DNA of 64,000 nt from Verrucomicrobiales bacterium. Its GTDB lineage: Bacteria > Verrucomicrobiota > Verrucomicrobiia > Limisphaerales > UBA11320. A model generated the notes under the pieces. The model did not search any database. It saw only the letters and a list, made by a program, of their open reading frames with translations, and had not been told where the DNA came from. The translations under genes were made by a program, and so were the position numbers. Shown here piece after piece: positions 1 to 9,501 of the stretch (position 1 is its first letter; each line of letters opens with the position of its first letter). The DNA lies in assembly GCA_016793885.1 (NCBI GenBank), contig JAEUHE010000067.1, positions 1 to 64,000 on the forward strand. The letters are read 5' to 3'.

Positions 1-298
1 TATCCCTGGAGGGGATGCCCGCTCCGCGGGGGGGACCAAAGCGGCAGGGGTCTGCCGCACTCCATATCGGCCCGTCGGTCGCGAAGCGTCTTGGAGTGCT
101 GTAGCCCTCTACAGCTTTTCGGTATCCCTGGAGGGGATCCCCGCTCCGCGGGGGGGACCAAAGCGGCAGGGGTCTGCCGCACTCCATATCGGCCAGTCGG
201 TCGCGAAGCGTCTTGGAGTGCTGTAGCCCTCTACAGCTTTTCGGTATCCCTGGAGGGGATGCCCGCTCCGCGGGGGGGACCAAAGCGGCAGGGGGCTG
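1..298. repeat. 122-bp tandem repeat, about 2.4 copies
   Basis: Three successive units begin at 1, 123 and 245, a period of exactly 122 bp, nearly identical to each other. The third is cut off near 298, and the array may continue left of the window. Each unit contains a GC-rich palindromic start (TCCCTGGAGGGGAT), a CGCTCCGCGGGGGGG block, GCGGCAGGGG, and two inverted arms around CACTCCA and TGGAGTG. It is non-coding in character. A diverged relative lies near 14288-14395 and short pieces may occur at 32124 and 60601, so I read it as a dispersed intergenic repeat family locally amplified here. Confidence 0.85.
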
Positions 299-351
299 CC
301 GGAAATCAGAACTGTAAACCTGGTCGGACCGCTTCACGGTCAACTCCACAT

Positions 352-1290
352 TCATCTCGAATCGGGCAACTGGACCGTGGCCACCACGGCCCGGTGATCC
401 GAAGGATAGGGAGTAAGGACCAAATCGGCGTAGGCTTTGCTTTCGCCCACGATGTCGCACAGCTTGACGGTCACCCCCGTGCCGCTGAAGAAGACAAAAT
501 CGATGCGGTCGTGACGGTCCTTGGGATCGTCCGGTGTTGTGGTGGGTGTCCAGGTGTTGCCCCGCCGTTGTATCTCGTCGGGATGGACGGTGCGGAAGAC
601 ATCCCGCAGGCCGGCGTCCATCACGACGCGGGTCGAGGGGTAGTCGACCGCGATGGGGCAGACGCCAGCAGCGGCCGCCCGGGGCGTCCAGTCCAAGTGG
701 GAGGGCTCGTTGAAATCGCCGGTGAGGAAGACGGTCGCTCCGGAGCTGAGCATCGGCCTTAGGTCCTTCAGGAGGCCGGTGACTTGGTGGCCCCGTGCCT
801 GGCGTGCCGCATTCACCGCCTCCTCGGCCGTTTCGATAAAGGGAGCATTGGCGTAGGGAATCTTCAGCAGCTGGTAGGGTTGGTAGGGAGCATGAGAGAA
901 ATGTGCATTGAACATCCAGAAAGTCCGACCGGATGGCAATCGGACGGAAACCCCCCATTTGTGGGGCGTGTTGGTGGCGATCGGAAAACGGCTGAGGATG
1001 CCGGTGCGTTCACCTTGATCGAAGTAAAACCATCCCAGCAGCTCGGCCAGCTTCTTGCCGTTGTCGGGTTGTGATCCTTGCTTAGTCCGCCCATAGGTTT
1101 CTTGAAGGCCGACCACATCGGCCTTCGCAAGTTGGATCACAGCCGCCGTTTGAGACAGGGGCTGGCCGCCAGCTTCCCCCCCATGCCAGAGGTTGAACGT
1201 CATCACGCGGAGCACCTCGGCGCCCTGGGCCATGGGATTGGGCACACCCGCGATCAATAGCCAGATCGTCAAGTGGACGATGCCTCTCAC
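352..1290 (-). CDS. Exported endonuclease/exonuclease/phosphatase-fold hydrolase
   Basis: A metal-dependent phosphodiesterase/phosphatase-fold protein (EEP superfamily: DNase I, sphingomyelinase, inositol phosphatases). Visible family motifs are TFNLWHGG with the Asn ligand near residue 33, GLQE with the metal-binding Glu near 64, TGDFNEPSH, and the C-terminal SDHRAV His. I chose the GTG at 1290 because a signal peptide follows it directly (hydrophobic TIWLLIAGV, then MAQG-A cleavage). The frame stays open to an ATG at 1530, which would add 80 residues of low-complexity basic sequence in front of the signal. The substrate cannot be told: lipid headgroup, nucleic acid and sugar phosphate are all possible. 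It is followed on the other strand by a phospholipase C, which hints at phospholipid breakdown, but that link is inference. Confidence 0.8.
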   Translation of the reverse strand: MRGIVHLTIWLLIAGVPNPMAQGAEVLRVMTFNLWHGGEAGGQPLSQTAAVIQLAKADVVGLQETYGRTKQGSQPDNGKKLAELLGWFYFDQGERTGILSRFPIATNTPHKWGVSVRLPSGRTFWMFNAHFSHAPYQPYQLLKIPYANAPFIETAEEAVNAARQARGHQVTGLLKDLRPMLSSGATVFLTGDFNEPSHLDWTPRAAAAGVCPIAVDYPSTRVVMDAGLRDVFRTVHPDEIQRRGNTWTPTTTPDDPKDRHDRIDFVFFSGTGVTVKLCDIVGESKAYADLVLTPYPSDHRAVVATVQLPDSR

Positions 1291-1839
1291 CTTGGTCGGG
1301 GGTTTCCACCCAGCCCTGAGCCATTCGACAAGGTTTCCGAGTACGTTTCCGGCTGAGGTGGAACGCCAGGGCAGAGCGAGAAAAGCTGTGCGCGATGAGG
1401 GCTGCATGCGGAAAATTGCTCCAGCGTGGTTTCGGGGAGCAAGCGCTTTTTCCGAGCGGACTCTTGAGGTAGGACGAGCACGGTTTTCTCGCACACGGAC
1501 GGGACGTATGCTCAAACGCATCGAAAGCATCTAAAAATGTGCATTTAGGGAAGGTATACTTTACTTAGAATCATGAAATTGGTGATGGGTAGTGTTCGGG
1601 ATATGTTGCCGCTTGCCCTGCGTGCGGCGTCGTGACCGGGAGGCTTCCTCGGCTAGGAGTTCACGGGGGGAGATGGTCGGCGTGAAGGAAAAGCGGTGTC
1701 GTGCCACCACAGAGACGGCGGGGTTGGAACGGCTGAGATCCAGTGTCACTCCTCTGCCTGATGTCGCGCTAGAGTGACGATCTTTCGCGCGGGTTTTCCC
1801 TATCCATTGGGGGACGCTTTGCTAGGTTTCTGGTTAAGT
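1291..1839. other. Intergenic region, no gene recognised
   Basis: This spacer lies between divergent genes. If the upstream hydrolase begins at its longer ATG (1530), the first 240 bases are coding. A TATACT hexamer stands near 1555, but I see no convincing -35 partner. Short ORFs here have no recognisable protein character. Confidence 0.4.
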
Positions 1840-4392
1840 ATGGATTCACGACGCGAGTTTCTCAAGAAGGCCGCGCTTTTGGCGGCGGGGGGGAGTTTGT
1901 CGGCATCGCAAGTTGCCGCCATTGAGCGAGCGGTGGCCATCAACCCGCCTCCAGGCACGACTTACTTGGACGCCGAACACGTCGTGATCCTGATGCAGGA
2001 GAATCGCTCGTTCGACCACTGCTATGGAACGCTGCGGGGTGTGCGAGGGTTCAACGATCCCCGCGCCGTGAACCTGCCGGATGGGAATCCGGTCTGGCTG
2101 CAATCCAACGCGCGGGGCGAGACCTATCCCCCGTTTCGATTGAATATCAAGGATACCAAGGCCACGTGGATGAGCGCGTTGCCTCACTCGTGGGGCGACC
2201 AAACGGCGGCGCGCAACGACGGCAAGCACGATCGATGGTTGCCCGCCAAACCCTCGGGTCGAAAAGACTATGCTCATCTGCCCCTCACGATGGGGTACTA
2301 CAATCGCGAGGATATCCCGTTCTACTACGCCTTGGCCGATGCCTTCACGGTGTGCGATCAGAACTTTTGTTCTTCTCTGACGGGAACCACTCCGAATCGT
2401 CTGCATCTCTGGACGGGCACCATCCGTGAAAAGCCGTCGATCGAAACGAAAGCCAACGTCTGGAACTCGGATGTGGACTATGGGGACGAGGCCTCTTGGA
2501 TGACGTTTCCGGAGCGTCTGGAGGATGCGGGTGTTGCTTGGAAGATTTATCAGAACGAGCTGAGTCTGAAAACGGGGCTGACCGGACCGGAGGATGCGTG
2601 GCTGGCCAACTTCACGGACAACCCCATCGAGTGGTTTAGCCAGTATCATGTGCGTTTCAGCGCGTCCTACCGTCGCGAGTTACCCACCCGCGAAAAAGCT
2701 TTGACGGCCCAGGTCGCGCAGCTCGAGGGGATTGCCAATCCCACCGAGGCTCAGAAAAAGAAGCTCAACTCCACACGCTCGGAGCTTGAGGAGGTGCGCC
2801 AGCATCTTCAGACCTATACCGAAGAGAAGTTCAGCCAGCTGCCTGAGCGGGCGCAAAGCCTGCATCGCAAAGCCTTCACCACCAACGAGGGGGATCCGGA
2901 CTACCGCAAACTGACGAGCCTAACGTATCGGCAGGGTGAGACCGAGCGGCGGATGCAGATCCCGAAGGGCGATGTGTTGCATCAATTCCGCCAAGACGTT
3001 CGAACCGGAAAACTGCCCAAGGTGTCGTGGATCGTTGCACCGGAGAATTTTTCGGACCATCCCGGAGCGCCCTGGTACGGTGCGTGGTATCTGAGCGAGG
3101 TGATGGATATCCTGACGCAGGATCCCGAAGTCTGGAAGAAGACCATTTTCATTCTCTGTTACGATGAAAATGACGGCTATTTCGATCATGTACCTCCGTT
3201 TGTTCCACCCGACCTGCAACGTCCGGACACCGGCAAAGCGTCGGCTGCGATCGATACCTCCATCGAACTGGTGCGCCGTCGCGTTCCAGACGCCTCGTCG
3301 ACGTCCGCTGGACCGGGATCCACTCCCACCGATCCTATCGGACTCGGATTTCGTGTGCCGCTCCTGATTGCGTCGCCCTGGAGCCGCGGCGGTTACGTAT
3401 GCTCTCAAGTGTTCGATCACACCTCCATCCTGCAGCTGATGGAGGGCTGGCTGAGTCACAAGACCGGCAAAACCATTCGAGAAACCAACATCTCCGCTTG
3501 GCGAAGGGCAGTCTGTGGAGATCTGAGTTCCGCCTTTCGCCCCTACCACGGTGAGAAGATGGAATTGCCGCGATCCGTCGAACGCGAGGCATTCCTGGGC
3601 TCGATTCATCAGGCCCAGTTTAAGGAAATCCCCACTGGGTTTAAGGCATTGAACTCGGAGGAGCGCGCGCTGGTGCGGAAGGGGGGAGCTTCGGCTCCGT
3701 TCATGCCACGGCAAGAACCGGGCATTCGTCCTGCCTGTGCGCTTCCGTATGAGCTGACGGTGACGGGTGCTTTAAGCGAGGATAGGCAAACATTTGAAAT
3801 TCGATTTGCTGCCGGCAAGGCTTTGTTCGGGAGCAGGGCATCGGGAGCTCCTTTCCACGTTTACGCGCCCGTCAAGTGGAGACCGTCCGGTGACGGCGCC
3901 ACCCAGCCGTCCTTCGAGCAGGGTCATACCTGGGCGTACGCGGTCGTCGCGGGAGACACGCTGTCGGATCGTTGGCGGTTGGATCGTTTCGAAACCGGCG
4001 AGTATCGGCTTTGTGTCCATGGGCCGAACGGATTTCTGCGCGAGTTCAAGGGCAGTGCGCGGGATCCGCGGGTGGAGGTTCAATGGCAGGCCGCGGAGGA
4101 AGATCGTGACGGCAAATCCCGCGGGCTGCTGACGCTGATCAACCACGACGCCAACAACGTCACAGTCACGGTCCGTGATATGGCCTACGGAGGCGAGCCG
4201 CTCACCCTTCGGCTGGGGCAGGGCGGTACGTCCGGCTCCGTTGTTAAGACCGTCATCAGCCTGGCCCGCAGCCATGGATGGTATGATCTCCAGGTCCAGA
4301 TCCAAGACGCGGCTAGGTTTGAACAGCGCCTCGCCGGGCATCTTGAGAACGGATTCGAAAGTTTCAGCGACCCGTTGATGGGCCGGGTGTGA
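1840..4392 (+). CDS. Tat-exported phospholipase C (phosphocholine-specific type)
   Basis: An 850-residue member of the phosphoesterase/phospholipase C family, predicted to hydrolyse phosphatidylcholine-like lipids outside the cytoplasm. The ATG at 1840 is preferred over the longer frame from 1774 because it immediately precedes a twin-arginine signal (DSRREFLKKAALLAAGG). The N-terminal catalytic domain shows ENRSFDH (about residues 54-60), the family signature with the metal-binding Asn/His region, then SFSxLTGTTPNR-like and DENDGYFDHVPP motifs. A charged coiled-coil insertion (about 280-340) separates the catalytic halves. The last 200 residues match the beta-sandwich tail typical of these enzymes. 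Length agrees with the family. The gene stands alone, with no chaperone or second PLC nearby. Confidence 0.9.
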   Translation: MDSRREFLKKAALLAAGGSLSASQVAAIERAVAINPPPGTTYLDAEHVVILMQENRSFDHCYGTLRGVRGFNDPRAVNLPDGNPVWLQSNARGETYPPFRLNIKDTKATWMSALPHSWGDQTAARNDGKHDRWLPAKPSGRKDYAHLPLTMGYYNREDIPFYYALADAFTVCDQNFCSSLTGTTPNRLHLWTGTIREKPSIETKANVWNSDVDYGDEASWMTFPERLEDAGVAWKIYQNELSLKTGLTGPEDAWLANFTDNPIEWFSQYHVRFSASYRRELPTREKALTAQVAQLEGIANPTEAQKKKLNSTRSELEEVRQHLQTYTEEKFSQLPERAQSLHRKAFTTNEGDPDYRKLTSLTYRQGETERRMQIPKGDVLHQFRQDVRTGKLPKVSWIVAPENFSDHPGAPWYGAWYLSEVMDILTQDPEVWKKTIFILCYDENDGYFDHVPPFVPPDLQRPDTGKASAAIDTSIELVRRRVPDASSTSAGPGSTPTDPIGLGFRVPLLIASPWSRGGYVCSQVFDHTSILQLMEGWLSHKTGKTIRETNISAWRRAVCGDLSSAFRPYHGEKMELPRSVEREAFLGSIHQAQFKEIPTGFKALNSEERALVRKGGASAPFMPRQEPGIRPACALPYELTVTGALSEDRQTFEIRFAAGKALFGSRASGAPFHVYAPVKWRPSGDGATQPSFEQGHTWAYAVVAGDTLSDRWRLDRFETGEYRLCVHGPNGFLREFKGSARDPRVEVQWQAAEEDRDGKSRGLLTLINHDANNVTVTVRDMAYGGEPLTLRLGQGGTSGSVVKTVISLARSHGWYDLQVQIQDAARFEQRLAGHLENGFESFSDPLMGRV

Positions 4393-4528
4393 GCGGGAAC
4401 CCCTGATGTCTGCTCTATGAATGCAGGGAGTCTTCAGTGGCCGAAAAACTCATTGGACTCCCCTTACGGATTTGCCTAGGATACCTCAAGTGGTCGGCAG
4501 TGTACATGTCCCAGTAACTTCACACTCT

Positions 4529-6829
4529 ATGAAGCTAAGCCCTCTGTTTCTTGGTTGTCTTACCTCCCTTCTTATCCTTCCGGCGCACGCGGGTCTGGTG
4601 GCTCATTGGCCGCTAGATACGGATGCTACGGACGCCACTGGCAACGGCCACGATGGCGTTATCGATGGGAACACCGTTAGTTTCGGCGCTGCGGGCGCCA
4701 ACAACAGCACCGGCGCAGCGGCCACCTTTTCGGGCAATGGTCACATCGACATACCCTATTCCGAGCTGCTCAATCCGGGCGTGAAGGCTCCGGACGGTTC
4801 GGGCAGCTTCACTGTCGCTTTGTGGGTGCGTCCCACCCGCGTCGGAGGATCCCACCGCTCTCCGTTCACCTCTCGGGAAGACAATGGAGCCAATGTGAAC
4901 GGGCCGATTCTTTACATTGAGCCGAACGGTCAATGGAGTTTCTGGGCGGGGAACAATGGCCCCTCGGGCACCTGGAACGCGATCCCGGCCGGGCCGGCCA
5001 CCGCCGAGGCGTGGGTGCACGTGGCGATTGTTTATGATTCCGAGACCATTACCCGCAAAATGTACCTCGATGGCGTCGAAGTCATCAACCAGCCGGGCGG
5101 CATCTCAGCCAATTCCGTTCGTCCCACGCATATCGGGGGCGGTGCTGATGATGGCAACTCGTTCACTTGGGCGGGTGACATCGACGATGTGGGGATCTGG
5201 GACAACGCGCTCACCGAGGAGGAAGTTCAGAACGTGATGGCGAACGGCGTCGATGCTGGTCCGGTGGTTCCCGACCCGCGTCTTCGGATTGCCTCTCCCG
5301 TCATCCTACCCTTGAATGGAGGCGTTCAGCAGTTTCCGCTCACGGTGAACAATGTCGGCCTGACCAAAACCTTGACGATCAGCGGCACCGAGTTCAGCGG
5401 GGTCAATGCTGCGAATTTTTCCGTGGTTACCGCTCCGGGACCTATCGAGCCAGGGGGCGCGGGCACGCTCACCATCGCTTTCGATCCTCAGGGTGCCGGT
5501 GGGGACGTTGAGGCGGTTCTGCAGATCACCAGCAACGATAGCACCGAGCCGGTTCGGTCCGTCGTTCTGCGGGGGAGTATCCACGACCCTCAAGTGGTGG
5601 CCCCGGCGGCCCTGGACTTCGGCACGCTGCCGGCGGGCACAGGGCCAGTGACAGCGGCCTTCAATCTTCAGAATGTGGGAGGAAGCCGGGTCTTGTCCGT
5701 TACCGAAGTTCTGGTCACTGGCCCACAGGCGGCGAGTTTCACCGTCACCGAATTTCCGGCAACCCTGGCTCCGGGAGCCAGTGGAGCCATCCGTGTGACA
5801 TTTGATCGCCTGGATGGCGACGGGCTTATCGCGGCTCTTTTGAAGGTGACCACGGATGATCCGATTACCCCGGAAGTTATTGTTCTCACGAAGGCCCTGG
5901 TAGCTTTCACCGATCCCTTGGTAGCTTGGTGGCCGCTCGATCAGGACGCTCTCGATGCCAGCGGGAACGGCCATGATGGCACGATCTTCGGTGAGGTTAT
6001 CTTCGGTGAAGAAGGAGCCAATGCCGCGACCGGTGCTTCCGCTTCCTTTGACGGCAACAGCCGTATCGATGTGCTTTACGATCCGCGTCTGAACCCCGGG
6101 CTGAGCCTTCCTGGTGAATCCGGCAGCTTTACGGTGACACTTTGGGCCTATCCGACAGTGGTGGGCGACGGGAACTACCATTCACCCTTTACCTCGCGCG
6201 AGGATAACGGGGCATCGGTCAATGGGCCGATTCTTTACAACACGTTCAACGGTCGATGGGAGTATTGGGCCGGCGACCATGGACCCTCGGGAAGCTGGAA
6301 TCCGATCGATGGCGGCGCCGTCGTGGCGGATACCTGGGTGCATGTGGCGATTAATTATGATGCGGAGGCGAGGATCCGTCGCATGTATCTCGACGGAGTA
6401 GAAGTGGCCAGCCAGGAGGTAGGTGTGGCTGCTAACTCGATCAAGGATCTGCATATCGGTGCGGGGCAGGATGATGGCCGGGCATTTTATTGGGTCGGAC
6501 GGATTGATGACGTGGCTTTCTTCCGCAAAGCGCTCAGCGTTTCAGAAGTCCAGCAGGTCATGACGGGTGGGGCGAACAGTTTGGTTTCTCAGCCGCCGGA
6601 CTCTCCGGTCATCACTGGCTTCGGTGGCGGGCCTGGAGTGGGGACGTTTACCCTCACCTGGGTTTCCACCGCCGGGAAGAGCTATCGGGTTCAACGTTCG
6701 ACCAATCTCAGCGCTTGGACGAACCTGGATCCGGCGATTCCGAGCGGTGGTGCCACGACGACCTTCACGGACAATGCATTGCCCGCTGGGGAGCGTAGCG
6801 TGTTCTATCGTGTGGAAGTGTTGCCCTGA
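4529..6829 (+). CDS. Secreted two-LamG-domain protein with choice-of-anchor/HYDIN-like repeats
   Basis: A 766-residue exported protein. The ATG at 4529 is chosen because it begins a clear signal peptide (MKLSPLFLGCLTSLLILPAHA-type). Order: LamG/concanavalin-like domain 1 (about 20-230, LVAHWPLD to DDVGIWDNALTEEEV), two ASPM-SPD-2-Hydin-like beta domains (about 240-450, each with LDFG/ITSND-type motifs), LamG domain 2 (about 460-690, LVAWWPLD to VAFFRKALSVSEV), and a 60-residue C-terminal module ending YRVEVLP. The two LamG domains are clearly homologous, including the shared FTSREDNGA segment, so they arose by internal duplication. LamG folds usually bind glycans or proteins; no catalytic residues are apparent. 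Probably a surface or extracellular adhesin-like protein. Confidence 0.8.
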   Translation: MKLSPLFLGCLTSLLILPAHAGLVAHWPLDTDATDATGNGHDGVIDGNTVSFGAAGANNSTGAAATFSGNGHIDIPYSELLNPGVKAPDGSGSFTVALWVRPTRVGGSHRSPFTSREDNGANVNGPILYIEPNGQWSFWAGNNGPSGTWNAIPAGPATAEAWVHVAIVYDSETITRKMYLDGVEVINQPGGISANSVRPTHIGGGADDGNSFTWAGDIDDVGIWDNALTEEEVQNVMANGVDAGPVVPDPRLRIASPVILPLNGGVQQFPLTVNNVGLTKTLTISGTEFSGVNAANFSVVTAPGPIEPGGAGTLTIAFDPQGAGGDVEAVLQITSNDSTEPVRSVVLRGSIHDPQVVAPAALDFGTLPAGTGPVTAAFNLQNVGGSRVLSVTEVLVTGPQAASFTVTEFPATLAPGASGAIRVTFDRLDGDGLIAALLKVTTDDPITPEVIVLTKALVAFTDPLVAWWPLDQDALDASGNGHDGTIFGEVIFGEEGANAATGASASFDGNSRIDVLYDPRLNPGLSLPGESGSFTVTLWAYPTVVGDGNYHSPFTSREDNGASVNGPILYNTFNGRWEYWAGDHGPSGSWNPIDGGAVVADTWVHVAINYDAEARIRRMYLDGVEVASQEVGVAANSIKDLHIGAGQDDGRAFYWVGRIDDVAFFRKALSVSEVQQVMTGGANSLVSQPPDSPVITGFGGGPGVGTFTLTWVSTAGKSYRVQRSTNLSAWTNLDPAIPSGGATTTFTDNALPAGERSVFYRVEVLP

Positions 6830-6930
6830 GGATGGACTGCGGAGGCCCGCTGGGCAAGGGGACGCCTGCGTCGGCGAGGCCTCAACGGTGGTGCGTTGAG
6901 CGATCAACCGGTGCGCTTCATATCGGAACG

Positions 6931-7791
6931 ATGAACTCTGATGGCATTTCTCGTCGATCGTTTCTCGCTGCCGTCGGAGCGACCCCCTGGGCGCTTTCGA
7001 CGGCGGCGGCTGAGCCGAGAACGCGCCCGAAAATACCCATTGGCATTCAGATGTATTCGGTGCGGGATGACGAGAAGCGCGACCTGATCTCCACCCTGGG
7101 TCGTCTGCGCGAGATGGGCTACGAATGCGTCGAGTTTTGGGCACCCTACCTTGATTGGACTCCATCGCGTGCGCGGGAAATCCGTCGACGTCTGGATGAT
7201 GTGGGGTTGCGCTGTTACTCCAACCATACAGCCGCGAAGCACTTTGCGGAAGAGTCTTTGTCTCGAGCCATCGAACTGAACCACATTCTTGGCAGCCGTT
7301 ACGTGATCATGGCGCATGCGGGTACACAGGAGAATCTGGATGGTTGGCGCCGCACGGCAGAAGTGTTGGCTCAGTCGGCCACGAAGCTCCGGAAAGCAGG
7401 GCTTGGCTGCGGATACCACAACTGGGACGTCGATTTTCGACCGCTCGAGGGCACTCGGCCGATCGATATTCTGACCGGGAATACGCCCCAGGAGGTCGCG
7501 TTCCAACTCGATGTGGCGACCTGCCTCGCGGCGGGTGCCGATCCACTGGCGTTCATCCGGGCAAACCCCGGACGCATTAAGACTTATCATCTTAAGGATT
7601 GGTCAAGCGATCCGCAGAAGGGATATCGCGTGCTACTCGGTGAGGGCGTGGGACGTTGGGGTCCCCTGCTCGAGACGGCCGAGACTTCCGGCGGCGTTGA
7701 ACACTACCTGATCGAGCAGGAAGGAAGTCGTTTCTCCCAAATGGAAACCGCCAAGCGCTGCCTGGATGTCTTTAGGTCACTCCGGGACTAG
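6931..7791 (+). CDS. Tat-exported sugar phosphate isomerase/epimerase (TIM-barrel)
   Basis: A 286-residue AP-endonuclease-2-type TIM barrel, the family of xylose isomerase-like sugar isomerases and epimerases. The start at 6931 is set by the twin-arginine signal (SRRSFLAAVGA, cleavage near TAAAEP); the reading frame upstream to 6832 has no protein character. Family features include IQMYSVRD at the barrel entrance, GYECVEFW, YHNWDVDF, QLDVATC, YHLKDW and a late IEQEG strand carrying metal-binding acids and histidines. Exported members of this family are frequent in Verrucomicrobiota and Planctomycetes, often near Gfo/Idh/MocA oxidoreductases; one lies at 32562, but not adjacent. The substrate is unknown. 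Confidence 0.85.
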   Translation: MNSDGISRRSFLAAVGATPWALSTAAAEPRTRPKIPIGIQMYSVRDDEKRDLISTLGRLREMGYECVEFWAPYLDWTPSRAREIRRRLDDVGLRCYSNHTAAKHFAEESLSRAIELNHILGSRYVIMAHAGTQENLDGWRRTAEVLAQSATKLRKAGLGCGYHNWDVDFRPLEGTRPIDILTGNTPQEVAFQLDVATCLAAGADPLAFIRANPGRIKTYHLKDWSSDPQKGYRVLLGEGVGRWGPLLETAETSGGVEHYLIEQEGSRFSQMETAKRCLDVFRSLRD

Positions 7792-7830
7792 CAGTCGGGT
7801 GGGCTCAGAGGACGGAGTATCGTACCGCAT

Positions 7831-9501
7831 TCAAAGGCCGGCTCCGGGAGTTTGCGTTGGCGGAAGCAAAGCTCGGAGCGTCTCCAGCGTGTCCGCTTCG
7901 GCGAGGGGCTTATCTTGGCGCCACCGCAAGATCCGGGGGAAGCGCACCGCGATTCCACTTTTGTGCCTGGCGCTCGCGCCGATCCCTTCAAAGCCGATCT
8001 CGAATACCAGAGTAGGGGTGACGCTACGCATGGGGCCGAACTTTTCGATCGTAGTCTTACGGACGATCGCGTCCACCTGTCGCATCTCATCATCCGTAAG
8101 TCCTGAGTACGCTTTGGCGAACGGAATGAGGCGGCGGTCGGCCACCTCCAGGCCTGCGCTCCAGACAGCAAATGTGAAATCGGTGTAGAGGCTCGCGCGG
8201 CGCCCGTGACCTCGCTGCGCATAAATGAGAACCGCATCCACCGTGTAGGGATCTATTTTCCACTTCCACCACACCCCGGCCTCTTTGGTGCGCCCGACCC
8301 CGTAACGTGCCTCTTTGCCTTTGAGCATCATCCCTTCTACCCCTAGCCCTCGCGAACGAGCCCGTTGTTGGTCTAGTTCACTCCAGGTGGCACCTTCTAA
8401 CAGCTCGGAAAGGCGCAAGTGTGGTTCCGGGACTTCTCTGACTAAATGCTCGAGCTGTTGGCGTCGCTCCCGCTGGGGGCGGGTGCGCCAGTCCACTCCC
8501 CGCCACTCCAACAGGTCGTAGGCTACAAAGATCACTGGAGCGTCCTTCAGCAGGGATGCAGGGAGCCTCTTGCGCGCGATTCGCTGCTGTAACAGGGCAA
8601 ACGGTTGCACCTGATCGGCCTTCCAAACCACGATCTCTCCATCCAGAATCGTCCCATCCGGGAGTGTGGAAGCGAGTGCTGAGAGCTCCGGAAAACGCTC
8701 GGTCACCAGCTCCTCACCGCGGGACCAGATCCACAGTGTGCCGTGGCGCTTGACGATCTGAGCGCGGATCCCATCCCACTTCCATTCAATTTGCCAGTCA
8801 CTCGGAGGCCCGATTCTTTCCTGGAATTCCGTTACCGGCAGCTGCAACGAATGAGCTAGAAAGAAGGGATAAGGCTGACCTGCGTCGCGGTCATCCGGAG
8901 CGCCGTCCGTAGGTTGCGAGATTAAGCGTTGATATCGGTCAGCGGTGGGCGGGCTCGATCCATCGGTGTAGCCCACCAGTCGCTGAGCGATAAGCTTGGC
9001 ATCGAGACCGGCCAAGGCCGCCAATGCTCGGGTGACCAGCAACTTGGAAACTCCGACGCGAAAACTGCCGGTGATCAGTTTGAGGAATACAAGTTGGCTG
9101 CCTCTATCCAGCTGATCGAGCAAAGGCATTAAATGCATGGCCCCAAGGTCCTTTCGGATGTCGCGCAACGGGAGCAGCTTGCCCTCCACCCAACTAGCCA
9201 GACCATCGGCGTTGGTTGTGCTACTCAGCGGGAGCAACAAGGAGAGGGTCTCGGCCAGGTCGCCGACGGCTTGGTAGCATTCGTCAAAGAGCCATTGGGG
9301 AAGCTGCGAGGTCGTGGTGATCAGTTCCCGAAGCAGCTTGGTGGGCACCAATTGGCGTGGTTTGCCTCCACACAGAAAATACACTGCCCAGGCCGAGTCG
9401 GCCGGCTGGGCGTCGCGAAAGTAGTCCTGCATGGCCTCGAGTTTTGCGTGGCTGCTCGTGCTAGCATCCAACCGGGCATAGAGTTCGGCGAATGCCTTCA
9501 T
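7831..9501 (-). CDS. ATP-dependent DNA ligase (ligase-associated repair type)
   Basis: A 556-residue ATP-dependent DNA ligase that seals nicks through a lysyl-AMP intermediate. Motif I is EWKWDGIRAQ with the adenylated Lys near 241, motif III DGEIVVW near 287, motif IV EGMMLKG, and motif V WWKWKIDP. The N-terminal 200 residues form the alpha-helical DNA-binding domain typical of archaeal/LigB-like ligases, and the C-terminal 170 form the OB fold. The start codon overlaps the stop of the upstream exonuclease gene as ATGA (9498-9501), so the two are translationally coupled. In many bacteria this pair is joined by a DEXH-box Lhr-type helicase; none is present here. Likely role: accessory DNA damage repair beside the NAD-dependent LigA, which is not in this window. 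Confidence 0.93.
   Translation of the reverse strand: MKAFAELYARLDASTSSHAKLEAMQDYFRDAQPADSAWAVYFLCGGKPRQLVPTKLLRELITTTSQLPQWLFDECYQAVGDLAETLSLLLPLSSTTNADGLASWVEGKLLPLRDIRKDLGAMHLMPLLDQLDRGSQLVFLKLITGSFRVGVSKLLVTRALAALAGLDAKLIAQRLVGYTDGSSPPTADRYQRLISQPTDGAPDDRDAGQPYPFFLAHSLQLPVTEFQERIGPPSDWQIEWKWDGIRAQIVKRHGTLWIWSRGEELVTERFPELSALASTLPDGTILDGEIVVWKADQVQPFALLQQRIARKRLPASLLKDAPVIFVAYDLLEWRGVDWRTRPQRERRQQLEHLVREVPEPHLRLSELLEGATWSELDQQRARSRGLGVEGMMLKGKEARYGVGRTKEAGVWWKWKIDPYTVDAVLIYAQRGHGRRASLYTDFTFAVWSAGLEVADRRLIPFAKAYSGLTDDEMRQVDAIVRKTTIEKFGPMRSVTPTLVFEIGFEGIGASARHKSGIAVRFPRILRWRQDKPLAEADTLETLRALLPPTQTPGAGL

Noticed and set aside
1..298. Possible CRISPR array
   Set aside because: The unit is 122 bp with no alternating short repeat and unique spacer; the whole period is repeated, so it is a tandem repeat.
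1592..1777. Small ORF upstream of the phospholipase C
   Set aside because: Low-complexity basic sequence with no ribosome binding site and no domain character.
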